The notes under the pieces were generated by a model. That model had not been told where the DNA came from. It saw only the letters and a list, made by a program, of their open reading frames with translations, and searched no databases. Source: Streptomyces luteogriseus (GTDB lineage: Bacteria > Actinomycetota > Actinomycetes > Streptomycetales > Streptomycetaceae). Taken from it: a stretch of 64,000 nt of DNA. Shown one piece after another: positions 22,899 through 30,893 of this stretch (within the stretch, counting starts at the first letter, position 1; each line of letters opens with the position of its first letter). The position numbers were made by a program, and so were the translations under genes. Location: positions 186,001-250,000 of the forward strand of contig NZ_JACHMS010000001.1 in NCBI RefSeq assembly GCF_014205055.1, written 5' to 3'.

Positions 22899-23716
22899 CC
22901 GTGCGGGTCCTTTCACGTGCGGCCCTGCTGACCGCGCTGACGGCCGCGGCGCTGACGGGCTGTTCCGGCAGCGCCGAGCCGCCCGCCGACGCGCAGGGTA
23001 CGGCGTCGCCCTCGCGGGCCGTGTGGAAGCCCCGTCCGGGGCTCGCCTGGCAGTGGCAGCTCGACGGCAGGGTCGACGCGTCGGCCGACGTGCCGGTCTA
23101 CGACATCGACGGCTTCGAGAACTCCGCCGCGGACGTGGCCCGGCTGCACCGCGCGGGGAGGAAGGTCATCTGTTACGTCAACGTGGGCGCGTGGGAGGAC
23201 TTCCGGCCCGACCGGGACTCCTTCCCCCGTTCGGTTCTCGGCGAGCCCAACGGCTGGTCGGGCGAGCGGTGGCTGGACATCCGGCAGCTGTCCGTGTTGC
23301 GGCCGATCATGGAACGCCGCTTCGACATGTGCCGGGACAAGGGCTTCGACGCGGTGGAGCCCGATCTGGTGGAGGGCTACGGCAATGACACCGGCTTTCC
23401 GCTCACCGCACGCGACCAGCTCAGGTACAACCGGATGATCGCGGCCATCGCCCACGAGCGGGGGCTGTCGGTGGGGCTGAAGAACGACCTTCCCCAGATC
23501 CCCCAGCTCGTACGGCACTTCGACTTCGCGGTCAACGAGGAGTGCGCCCAGTACGACGAGTGCGGTGAGCTCTCCCCGTTCATCGCGGCGGGCAAAGCGG
23601 TGTTCCACGTGGAGTACAAGGAGCCGCGGAGCCGTTTCTGTGCCGAGTCCCGCCGGCTGAGGCTGTCGTCGATGCGCAAGGAGCCGGAACTCGGGGTGTG
23701 GCGGAGCCCTTGCTGA
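22895..23716 (+). CDS. GH114-type endo-alpha-1,4-polygalactosaminidase lipoprotein
   Basis: A 273-residue protein with a lipoprotein signal: basic start, hydrophobic core and lipobox LTGC with Cys23, so it is anchored outside the membrane. The catalytic barrel follows: VPVYDIDGFENS, VICYVNVGAWEDFRPD, FDAVEPDLVEGY and VGLKNDLPQIPQ, the conserved acidic boxes of the GH114 / TM1410 family, whose fungal member Ega3 cleaves alpha-1,4-galactosamine in GAG. ATGA overlap with the preceding gene. It is the last gene of the cluster and presumably trims or releases the polymer. Confidence 0.85.
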   Translation: MTVRVLSRAALLTALTAAALTGCSGSAEPPADAQGTASPSRAVWKPRPGLAWQWQLDGRVDASADVPVYDIDGFENSAADVARLHRAGRKVICYVNVGAWEDFRPDRDSFPRSVLGEPNGWSGERWLDIRQLSVLRPIMERRFDMCRDKGFDAVEPDLVEGYGNDTGFPLTARDQLRYNRMIAAIAHERGLSVGLKNDLPQIPQLVRHFDFAVNEECAQYDECGELSPFIAAGKAVFHVEYKEPRSRFCAESRRLRLSSMRKEPELGVWRSPC

Positions 23717-23734
23717 CATGGCCGGTGCCTCCCG

Positions 23735-24952
23735 CTACCTGGTGGGCGTGGAGTCGGGCAGGGTGAGGGCCGAGTGGGCCGGTCGTCCGGCGGCGGGAAT
23801 GGTGTCGAGAGTGCGCAGCATGTCGTTGCGCCGCTCCAGGGCCCGGGCGGTGGTGGGGAAGAGTGTGGCGCCACTCCGCCCGATCTGGTCCTGGTTCAGT
23901 GTCACGAACTGGCGGGTGCCGTGTTCGTACGCGGCGAAGCCGGCGGCGGCGTCCCGCTCGGCCAGGGAGGCGGCGAGCATGTAGGCACCGACGAGTGCGA
24001 GGCTGGAGCCCTGCCCGGTGAGGAACGAGGGGGCGTATGCGGCGTCGCCGACGAGGGCGACCCTGCCCCGGGACCAGCGGGGCATGCGGATCTGGCTGAC
24101 CACGTCGGCGAACAGATCATCCGCCTCGCGCAGGGATGCGATCAGGCGCGGAACCTCCCATCCGGCGTCGGCGAAGACCGAGGCGAACAGGTCCCGTTGG
24201 GCCGCCGGGTTCAGAAGGGCGTCGGACGGCGGTTCCGGCCGGGCGAAGTTGAAGAAGGCGTGCACGGCGTCGCTGTCCCCCACGGCGTAGAGAGCCACGG
24301 CCCGGCCGGGGGTGTTCCACATCATGATCTCGTGGGAGAGACCGAGGGTGTTGGGCAGGGTGAACCCTGCGAAGCAGTACCCGAGGTAGCGGTGGAACCG
24401 CTTCTCAGGGCCGAAGAGGAACTCCCGGGTGCGCGAGTGCAGTCCGTCCGCGCCGAAGACCATGTCGAACGTACGCCTGTCGCCCCCGCGGAAGGTGACG
24501 TCGACCCCGTGGCCGGACTGGTCGAGGACGTCGATGGAGTCGTTGAACATGAACTCCACGTCGTCCCGGACCGCCGTGTACAGAGCGTCGGTCAGATCCC
24601 CGCGACGCACCTCGAGGTCCCGTCCGGCGACACCGCCGTCCATGGTGTGCGGGGCGATCGCGGCCACCGTGGCGCCGTCCCCGTCGAGGAAGGTGAACCG
24701 GCGCGTGTCGACGTGTGCGTCCTCCAGCCGAGGCAGGATCCCCATCCGCCGGACGACCTCCAGTGCGGTGCCGCGCACGTCGACGGGGTAGCCACCGCTG
24801 CGCACGGTGGCTGCCTTCTCCACCACGGTGACCGCGTATCCGTGGCGGTTCAGCCAGAACGCGAGGGCGGGACCCGCGATGCTCGCCCCCGATATCAAGA
24901 CCTTGCGTGGTGCTCTGGTACCGCTGCTCGTCAACCGAGGGGTGGGGGTCAC
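23735..24952 (-). CDS. FAD-dependent aromatic monooxygenase
   Basis: A 405-residue PHBH-type flavoprotein. The N-terminal Rossmann region VLISGASIAGPALAFWLNRHGYAV binds FAD; VFGADGLHSRTREFLFG is the DG motif and RVALVGDAAYAPSFLTGQGSSLALVGA the GD motif. Related enzymes hydroxylate aromatics or tetracycline-like drugs. Its GTG overlaps the stop of the MFS gene (GTGA), so pump and oxygenase are co-translated and probably both controlled by the divergent TetR gene. This makes a drug-detoxification pair likely; substrate unknown. Confidence 0.88.
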   Translation of the reverse strand: MTPTPRLTSSGTRAPRKVLISGASIAGPALAFWLNRHGYAVTVVEKAATVRSGGYPVDVRGTALEVVRRMGILPRLEDAHVDTRRFTFLDGDGATVAAIAPHTMDGGVAGRDLEVRRGDLTDALYTAVRDDVEFMFNDSIDVLDQSGHGVDVTFRGGDRRTFDMVFGADGLHSRTREFLFGPEKRFHRYLGYCFAGFTLPNTLGLSHEIMMWNTPGRAVALYAVGDSDAVHAFFNFARPEPPSDALLNPAAQRDLFASVFADAGWEVPRLIASLREADDLFADVVSQIRMPRWSRGRVALVGDAAYAPSFLTGQGSSLALVGAYMLAASLAERDAAAGFAAYEHGTRQFVTLNQDQIGRSGATLFPTTARALERRNDMLRTLDTIPAAGRPAHSALTLPDSTPTR

Positions 24953-26343
24953 TTCTTGACTCCTTTGCGCATGGCGGGGACGAGGAGCATGGACAGTGCC
25001 GTGACGGCGCCTGCGATGACGAAGCCGGTGACGAAGGCCGATCCGGCCGGGTCGGCCGTCCCCGGGCGGGTCCCGGCGGTGAGGACGGCGCCGCTGACCT
25101 GGACGCCCGCGGCGAAGCCGATCACGCGTGTGACCAGGACCAGGCCGGTGGCGGTGCCGGTGTCGGTGTGATCGACGGAGGCGGCGGTCCTGACGACCAT
25201 CGCCGTGATGCAGACCCCGCTGGCCAGAGCGACCAGCGCCTTGCCGACGACGAGGTGCCACACCTCGGTGTGCACGAACGCCATGACGAGCAGCGTGGCC
25301 GCCATGACACCGATTCCGGCGCCGACCACGGCAGTCGGGCCGAAACGCCGCGCTGCGAGGCCGCCGAGCGGCCCGCTGATCGCCCCGGCCACGGTGCCGG
25401 GCAACAGGTACCGCCCGATGTCGGTGGAGCCGGCCCCGAAGCCGTACCCGTCGCCGGACGCCGCGAACAGCTGCGGAACGAGATACATCGATACCGCGGT
25501 ACCCATGCAGACGGCGAACGTGATGACGTAGGAGCTCCACATCCCGGGCTTCGCCAGCAGGTGCAGATCGACCATCGGAGAGGGTGACCGGCGCTCGACG
25601 GAGATCCATCCGGCGACGAGGACGGCCAGGAGCACGATCAGGGCGCCGATCGCGAGTGGCCGACTGCCGGCTTCGGGCGCCATCGCCAGCCCGGACATGA
25701 GCGTCAGCAGAATGCCGCTCAGGAGAGCAAGGCCGGGCCAGTCGATCTTGGCGTCCGAGCGGGCCGGCGGATCGTCCGGCATCACCCGGTGGACGAACAG
25801 GGTCGCCACGACGATCGCGAGCGTCGGTATCGCGAACATCCAGTGGCGGGAGAGCTGTTCCGCGATGGGCCCGGCCATCAGGGTGCCGAGCATCCCGCCG
25901 CCCACGAACAGGCCGCTGACCACTCCGATGGCCACCTGGGACTCGCCCGCGGGGAGGTGCTTGCGCACCAGGATGAACGACAGTGGCATCGCTCCCACCA
26001 TCGCGCCCTCCAGTACCTGGCCGAGCAGCAGCACCGGCAGGTTCGGCGCCAGCGCGGAGATCAGACCACCGGCCGAGACCACCGCCATCAGCCGGAGCAT
26101 GACCCGTTTGCCGCCGTGGCGGTCACCGAGGTTGCCCGCGACAGGAGTGACGAGCGCACCGGTGATGAGCATCGTGATGCTGAGTAATGCCCCGTGGGCA
26201 GGGCTTATCGATAACTCGCGTTGCAACAGCGGGAGTGTCGGTGTCACCACCGACTCCAGGGCCCCGCTGGCGGCCGCCAGCAGGCCGAGAGCCGCGACAG
26301 CAGCCTTTCCGGCACGGACCGGGGGAGCAAGGGTCGTGGTCAT
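24949..26343 (-). CDS. MFS drug-efflux transporter (DHA2-like)
   Basis: A 464-residue membrane protein with many hydrophobic segments. The loop-2 motif GNLGDRHGGKRVM follows LITGALVTPVA, and PTLPLLQRELSISP lies in the first periplasmic loop; the N-terminal AALGLLAAASGALESVV is TM1. The pattern fits a proton-driven multidrug exporter. The ATG at 26343 is chosen for the GGAAAGGAC site; a GTG 24 nt upstream is possible. The gene is divergent from a TetR gene with an operator-like palindrome between, and is coupled to a downstream monooxygenase. Confidence 0.9.
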   Translation of the reverse strand: MTTTLAPPVRAGKAAVAALGLLAAASGALESVVTPTLPLLQRELSISPAHGALLSITMLITGALVTPVAGNLGDRHGGKRVMLRLMAVVSAGGLISALAPNLPVLLLGQVLEGAMVGAMPLSFILVRKHLPAGESQVAIGVVSGLFVGGGMLGTLMAGPIAEQLSRHWMFAIPTLAIVVATLFVHRVMPDDPPARSDAKIDWPGLALLSGILLTLMSGLAMAPEAGSRPLAIGALIVLLAVLVAGWISVERRSPSPMVDLHLLAKPGMWSSYVITFAVCMGTAVSMYLVPQLFAASGDGYGFGAGSTDIGRYLLPGTVAGAISGPLGGLAARRFGPTAVVGAGIGVMAATLLVMAFVHTEVWHLVVGKALVALASGVCITAMVVRTAASVDHTDTGTATGLVLVTRVIGFAAGVQVSGAVLTAGTRPGTADPAGSAFVTGFVIAGAVTALSMLLVPAMRKGVKK

Positions 26344-26375
26344 GACCGTCCTTTCCGTCGACCCCACAAAACTAC

Positions 26376-26390
26376 ACTACACGGTGCAGT
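26376..26390. promoter_or_regulatory. Operator-like imperfect palindrome between MFS and TetR genes
   Basis: ACTACACGGTGCAGT has the symmetry ACT-CAC/GTG-AGT. It lies over the expected -35 region of the TetR promoter and next to the MFS promoter (minus-strand TAGTTT/TAGTGT boxes), the standard place for a TetR operator. Confidence 0.55.
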
Positions 26391-26412
26391 AAAGTCGGGT
26401 TAGGATACGGCC

Positions 26413-27045
26413 ATGCCGACCACGAAGACACTGCGCGAGGGGTCCACGCAGAAGCGGGCCGCCATCCTCACCGCGGCCCGGGAACTGTTCCTCTCCGACG
26501 GCTTCGACCGGACCAGCGTCGACGCGGTCGCCGCCCGGGCCGGGGTCTCCAAGCGCACGGTCTACGACTACTTCGGCGACAAGCAGACGCTCCTGCAAGC
26601 GGTCGTCGACGGCGTCGGCCAGTCACTGATCACCACGATCGGACGCATCCTCGACGACACCCTCACCGAGCCCACCGAAGCCATCGACCTCGAGGACGTC
26701 CTGGTCACGTTCTCGATGCGCATCGCGACCGACATGCTCGGCTCGGCGGAGTACGCGACGTTGCAGCGACTGGTCCGCACGCAGTTCGGCCAGTTGCCGA
26801 ACGGGGGCGAGAACTCCATGGCCGACACCCCCGACGAGGCGCTCGCCGAGCGGTTCGCCGCCTTCGCCGCGGCCGGGCTGCTCGACGTCCCCGACGCCCG
26901 GCTCGCCGCCGACCAGTTCATCGCGCTGACCTTCGGCGTCGCGCTCAACCGGTTCGGTTCCGCCAATGCCGCGGAGGACACCCGCGTCCGGCCGCTCGTC
27001 GTCGAGGGAGTGCGGACCTTCCTGCGGGCGTACCGGGCCGAGTAG
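26413..27045 (+). CDS. TetR-family repressor, probable regulator of the divergent MFS pump
   Basis: A 210-residue TetR protein. The helix-turn-helix spans about residues 12-58 (ILTAARELFLSDGFDRTSVD then GVSKRTVYDYFGDKQTLL); the C-terminal domain resembles the AefR/TetR_C class. TAGGAT (26401-26406) lies 6 nt before the ATG, so the transcript is probably leaderless. It is divergently arranged with the pump gene, with an operator-like palindrome at 26376-26390; a drug or metabolite handled by the pump would be the expected inducer. Confidence 0.9.
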   Translation: MPTTKTLREGSTQKRAAILTAARELFLSDGFDRTSVDAVAARAGVSKRTVYDYFGDKQTLLQAVVDGVGQSLITTIGRILDDTLTEPTEAIDLEDVLVTFSMRIATDMLGSAEYATLQRLVRTQFGQLPNGGENSMADTPDEALAERFAAFAAAGLLDVPDARLAADQFIALTFGVALNRFGSANAAEDTRVRPLVVEGVRTFLRAYRAE

Positions 27046-27054
27046 GGCTGGGAC

Positions 27055-27639
27055 ATGTCGAATCCTGCCGCGTTCCGCGATCAGAGCAACTGGTCGGGCG
27101 GCTTCTACGAACTGGCCATCGAGGTCGGATCGACGGAAGACTCCGCGATCCAGGCGGTCCTGAGCGCCGTGTGGTCCGCGGCAGGTGCGCGGGGATCTTT
27201 CGCCTTCACGGACCGTGAACCCGCGGAGCAGGAGCCCGTGCCGTGCACGGTCGCCTCTCTGACCGCATACGGGCATCTTCACGGTCAGGTCCTCCTGCCG
27301 CCTGGCCAACTGGCCGTGTGCGGTGCCGTGGCGATCCGCGGAGGTGACGACACCAGCGACTGGCTGGACTTCTATGTCCCCGCCGGAGCACTGGACAAGG
27401 CAGGGATCCCCTACTGGGACGGCCGGCCGTTCTACAGATCCGCCGTCCTGGACGACTGGCTCGCGGGCGTGGGGACCGCGACCTTCGAGCGGGCACCCTT
27501 CAGCCTCGGGGTGATCGGTTGGGAAGTCTCCGGATGCACCGACGCGGCAACTCTGGCGGGCAGGTTGCCGCAGGAGCGCGGGATCGGATACCTGCTCCCG
27601 CAGAAGGAAGGCCTGTTGTACGGGGAGGCCAACGACTGA
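27055..27639 (+). CDS. Conserved-looking hypothetical protein (194 aa)
   Basis: A soluble 194-residue protein, 9 nt downstream of the TetR gene and perhaps co-transcribed. Notable segments are NWSGGFYELAIEVG at the start, SDWLDFYVPAGALD and RPFYRSAVLDDWLAGVG in the middle, and ERGIGYLLP near the end. I do not recognise a domain; similar proteins occur in Streptomyces without assigned function. Its stop codon lies inside a 60-bp perfect palindrome that serves as terminator. Confidence 0.6.
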   Translation: MSNPAAFRDQSNWSGGFYELAIEVGSTEDSAIQAVLSAVWSAAGARGSFAFTDREPAEQEPVPCTVASLTAYGHLHGQVLLPPGQLAVCGAVAIRGGDDTSDWLDFYVPAGALDKAGIPYWDGRPFYRSAVLDDWLAGVGTATFERAPFSLGVIGWEVSGCTDAATLAGRLPQERGIGYLLPQKEGLLYGEAND

Positions 27640-27697
27640 ACAGACCCTGAGGGCTCCCTTCCCGTACGTACGGGAAGGGAGCCCTCAGGGTCTGTTC
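27638..27697. terminator. 60-bp perfect palindrome, bidirectional terminator
   Basis: Thirty bases from GAACAGACCCTGAGGG... are followed directly by their exact reverse complement, centred on GTAC/GTAC, with no unpaired loop. It starts on the last bases of the upstream stop codon and separates convergent genes, so it can end transcription from both sides. Palindromes this long and exact are rare because they are unstable. Confidence 0.85.
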
Positions 27698-27729
27698 GGA
27701 TGTGTTCGGGGGCGCCCGCCTGCGACGGG

Positions 27730-28008
27730 TCAGGCGTGGCGGTGCGAGCGGCGGTTGCCGGTGACGACGCGGTACAGGGCGAGCAGAATGAGAGAGCCGA
27801 CGACCGCGGCGATCCAGGTGGACAGGTCGAAGAACCCGTCGATGGAGTCCACACCGAAGATGACCTTGCCGAGCCAGCCGCCGAGCAGACCCCCGACGAT
27901 GCCGATGAGCATCGTGATGATGATGCCGCCCGGGTCCTTGCCCGGCATCAGTGCCTTGGCGATCGCGCCGGCGAGGAGCCCGATGATGATCCAAGCAATG
28001 ATGCCCAT
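27730..28008 (-). CDS. GlsB/YeaQ/YmgE-family stress-response membrane protein
   Basis: A 92-residue protein with three hydrophobic segments: IIAWIIIGLLAGAIAKALM, IIITMLIGIVGGLLGGWLG and TWIAAVVGSLILLALYRVV. The Gly-rich segments and the motif MPGKDPGG between the first two are typical of this transglycosylase-associated-protein family, which is small, membrane-embedded and often stress-induced. GGAGAC stands 6-7 nt before the ATG. It is convergent with the gene at 27055, across the 60-bp palindrome. Confidence 0.88.
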   Translation of the reverse strand: MGIIAWIIIGLLAGAIAKALMPGKDPGGIIITMLIGIVGGLLGGWLGKVIFGVDSIDGFFDLSTWIAAVVGSLILLALYRVVTGNRRSHRHA

Positions 28009-28092
28009 GGTGCGTCTCCGCTTCGTCGTATAAGGATTCTGTTAAGTCATCGGGTGCGCCGATCCGGCCCGGCCAAACGTCACCGTCCGATA

Positions 28093-28944
28093 TCAGCTCT
28101 GCAGCCCCTCCTCCGACGCCGGCTGACGGGTGGTCCGCCGGGAACCGTCGAGGGCGGCGACCTCGCGCACGGCAGCCGCGATGGCCGGGGAGTCCTTTCT
28201 CAAGATCGCACCGTGGTTGGCGGCGACCTTCACGCTGTCGATGTTGGCGTTGCGAGCGGTCACCGCCTCCAGGCCGGCGCGGATTCGTTCCTGCTCATCA
28301 CCTCTGCTTCCGAACGACGTTCCCGAAGCGACGACGTAACGCACGGGGACGGTGATGCCGTCCAGCACGGGGCCCAGCTCGTGCACGCGGGAGAGCCTGC
28401 CGAGCTCGATGTTGCTGTTCGCCTGCTCCTCGGCGGTCATCCGCGGGGCGAGGCCCGTCGGGCGCAGCAGCGGCAGCACCCACCCCATCCGCCGGAACAA
28501 CTTCCGTATCCGCTGCTCCATGGCGTCGTCGAGCCAGTCGTAGGGGAACGCGCCGTCGACGAGGATCGCGCCCACGGTGCGGTCCGGATGCCGACCGGCC
28601 CAGTGCGCCGCGACGACCGCTCCGTAGGACCAGCCCACCAGGAGCGCCCGGTCCACGCCTCGGGCCGCGAGAACGGCGTCGACGTCCCGGACAGCCGCCT
28701 CGAAGGAATAGTCCGCCGAGCGCTTCGACTTGCCGCGGGCCCTCTCGTCGTAGGTGATGTGCCGCCACCCCGGCCCCAGTTCGGCGAGCGTGTGCCGCCA
28801 GTACCTCTGAGTGGCGAACTGACCGTTGAGGTAGACCACGGGGGTACCGGTGCCGCCCGTGTCGGTGACGGCCAGGGCCGTGTCCTCGACCGGCACCATG
28901 CCGGTCCAACGCTCATGCTGCGGGGAGGTGTTGTTGTTCGTCAT
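28093..28944 (-). CDS. Alpha/beta-hydrolase
   Basis: A 283-residue cytosolic hydrolase with the classic order: VVYLNGQFATQRYW, HITYDERARGKS, nucleophile elbow VGWSYGAVVAAHW (Ser in G-W-S-Y-G), VGAILVDGAFPYDWL and a C-terminal catalytic His in VAANHGAILRKD. No signal peptide. Substrate unknown. It lies 55 nt downstream of the DUF4097 gene on the same strand, and the two may be one unit. Confidence 0.88.
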   Translation of the reverse strand: MTNNNTSPQHERWTGMVPVEDTALAVTDTGGTGTPVVYLNGQFATQRYWRHTLAELGPGWRHITYDERARGKSKRSADYSFEAAVRDVDAVLAARGVDRALLVGWSYGAVVAAHWAGRHPDRTVGAILVDGAFPYDWLDDAMEQRIRKLFRRMGWVLPLLRPTGLAPRMTAEEQANSNIELGRLSRVHELGPVLDGITVPVRYVVASGTSFGSRGDEQERIRAGLEAVTARNANIDSVKVAANHGAILRKDSPAIAAAVREVAALDGSRRTTRQPASEEGLQS

Positions 28945-28999
28945 GTCCTGAACCTTTCGTGCGAGGCGTTGCCGGGCTCGTTCGACGGGCGGTGGGCTG

Positions 29000-29671
29000 T
29001 CAGAGGCTGCGGGCGGTGATGTCGCCCTGGGCGGTGGTGGCGTGGATGGTCAGGCCGACGGCGGCGCCGTCGGTGTTCTTGAGGGCGTTGTGGATCCGGC
29101 CGTGGCCGGTGCCGGCGTCGAGGGCGGCGGAGACACCGTGGGTGGCGGTGACGGTGATGTCGCCCTGCTCGGTGCGCAGTGCGACGGCGCCGGACACGGC
29201 CTCGGCGATGTGCAGGTCGCCCTTCTGGGTGCTGATCTCGGCGGGGCCGCCCAGCCGGCCGACGGAGATGTCACCGGCGAGCAGGGTGAGGCGGGCGCTG
29301 CCGGTCTCGTCGAGCTTGACCGCACCCTGGACCGCGTCGAAGGCGACGTCGCCGAGCCGTCCGACACCGCGCAGGTCGGCGGCGGCGCCCTTGGCCTGGA
29401 CGCGGGAGCCTGCGGGCAGCTGGACGGTGACCTCGACCGATCCGGAGTGGCCGAGGATGCGGTTCTTCGCCGCGGGGGCCGCGATCCGCAGGACACCGCC
29501 CTCGTGGGCGATCTCCATCTGTTCCGCCGCCTTGACGTCACGGCTCTTGGAGCGGTCCGCGGGCAGCACCTCGACGGTGATGTCGGTCCGGTCGGCCGCG
29601 ATGAGGCGGATGCGCCCGGCGGGGATGTCCAGGACGGCCGAGACGGGGGCGGGGCTGTCGAACTTCTGCAT
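29000..29671 (-). CDS. DUF4097-family beta-strand repeat protein
   Basis: A 223-residue protein made of successive short beta-strand repeats of the form G-x-(hydrophobic)-x-(hydrophobic) with Asp/Gly turns (GAVKLDETGSARLTLLAGDI, STQKGDLHIAEAVSGAV), a right-handed beta-helix-like pattern of the DUF4097 family. It starts MQKFDSPAPVSAVLDIPAGR without a signal peptide. The function of the family is unsettled; members are often under their own regulator. Upstream is an unusually AT-rich region with several GTTGCA boxes, probably operators. Confidence 0.8.
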   Translation of the reverse strand: MQKFDSPAPVSAVLDIPAGRIRLIAADRTDITVEVLPADRSKSRDVKAAEQMEIAHEGGVLRIAAPAAKNRILGHSGSVEVTVQLPAGSRVQAKGAAADLRGVGRLGDVAFDAVQGAVKLDETGSARLTLLAGDISVGRLGGPAEISTQKGDLHIAEAVSGAVALRTEQGDITVTATHGVSAALDAGTGHGRIHNALKNTDGAAVGLTIHATTAQGDITARSL

Positions 29672-29700
29672 CGTTGCTCTCCTTGGTCCGCTTCGCTTCC

Positions 29701-29860
29701 GTTGTTTCCAACGATGGAAAAGCTACGTTGCATTCACGACGCTGGCAACAACTTCGTTGCACACAAAGCCAGTCGTCACAGCTCAGAGCCGATATTTCAT
29801 TGCAATAACCTTGCCGCCTAACGCAACAACTCCCCCCATGTCGTTGCAATGAAATGCAGG
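29701..29860. promoter_or_regulatory. AT-rich promoter region with repeated GTTGCA/TGCAAC boxes
   Basis: The segment has at least five GTTGCA- or GCAAC-type boxes, including GCAACAACTTCGTTGC (a palindrome around 29740-29760) and an inverted repeat ATTTCATTGCAA (29794-29805) / TTGCAATGAAAT (29844-29855). Its base composition differs sharply from its flanks. It lies between the divergent DUF4097 and sirtuin genes. Confidence 0.6.
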
Positions 29861-29921
29861 TGAACGCTCTGCGGACCGCACCGGGAGCCGCCGACGGACC
29901 GCTGTTCCGTACCCTGACGGC

Positions 29922-30806
29922 ATGCGCATGCGTCCCACCCTGAGCTGGACCCCTGCCGGGGACCTGATGCCGGGTACCACGGATCTGGAGCCGGTCGCCG
30001 ATGCGCTGCGCACCGGTGGAGTGCTGGTGCTCAGCGGCGCGGGCCTCTCCACGGAATCGGGCATTCCCGACTACCGGGGCGAGGGCGGGAGCCTGAGCCG
30101 GCACACGCCGATGACCTACCAGGACTTCACGGCCGACGCCCAGGCCCGGCGACGGTACTGGGCCCGCAGCCACCTCGGCTGGCGCACCTTCGGCCGGGCC
30201 CGCCCCAACGCCGGCCACCAGACCGTGGCCGCCTTCGGGCGGCACGGTCTGCTCTCGGGTGTCATCACCCAGAACGTGGACGGCCTGCACCAGGCCGCCG
30301 GGAGCGAGGACGTCGTGGAACTCCACGGAACCCTGACCCGGGTCCTCTGTCTCTCCTGCGGCGCTTTCAGCTCGCGCCGCGAACTCGCCCTGCGGCTGGA
30401 GGAGGCCAACCCGGCGTTCGCACCCGTGGCCGCCGGAATCAATCCGGACGGGGACGCCGACCTCACGGACGATCAGGTCGAGGGCTTCCGTGTGGTGTCG
30501 TGTACGGATTGCGGCGGCACGCTCAAGCCGGACGTCGTGTTCTTCGGCGAGACCGTTCCGCCGCAGCGGGTCGAGCACTGCCGTGAGCTGGTGCGCGCGG
30601 CGACCTCGGTGCTGGTCCTCGGCTCCTCGCTGACGGTGATGTCCGGGCTTCGCTTCGTCCGTCAGGCCGCGAAGGAAGGCAAGCCGGTCCTGATCGTCAA
30701 TCGGGATCGGACCCGGGGTGATCAGCACGCTCTCACCAGGGTTTCCCTCCCGCTGGGCACAGCCCTCGGCACCGTCGCGCACCGGCTGGGCATCGACTGG
30801 TCGTAG
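29922..30806 (+). CDS. Sir2-family NAD-dependent protein deacylase
   Basis: A 294-residue sirtuin. NAD-binding motifs VLSGAGLSTESGIPDYRG and ITQNVDGLHQAAG (catalytic His in VELHGTL) are intact; a structural zinc site is formed by CLSC and CTDC; GSSLTVMSG and VNRDRT complete the Rossmann fold. It removes acyl groups from lysines at the cost of NAD. TACCCT stands 6 nt before the ATG, so the transcript may be leaderless; a second ATG follows after one codon. Divergent from the DUF4097 gene. Confidence 0.93.
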   Translation: MRMRPTLSWTPAGDLMPGTTDLEPVADALRTGGVLVLSGAGLSTESGIPDYRGEGGSLSRHTPMTYQDFTADAQARRRYWARSHLGWRTFGRARPNAGHQTVAAFGRHGLLSGVITQNVDGLHQAAGSEDVVELHGTLTRVLCLSCGAFSSRRELALRLEEANPAFAPVAAGINPDGDADLTDDQVEGFRVVSCTDCGGTLKPDVVFFGETVPPQRVEHCRELVRAATSVLVLGSSLTVMSGLRFVRQAAKEGKPVLIVNRDRTRGDQHALTRVSLPLGTALGTVAHRLGIDWS

Positions 30807-30893
30807 CCCCGTCCAGCAGGGGTTCTTCACCGCTCGGGACCATAGACTGGGCATCACGGTCCTTCCCGGCGCCTTCAGTGGGAGGCGGGCGTG

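Noticed and set aside
23735..25609. Long single frame joining the monooxygenase to an upstream 220-codon extension
   Set aside because: The extension overlaps the MFS gene in another frame; the GTG at 24952 starts right before the FAD-binding motif.
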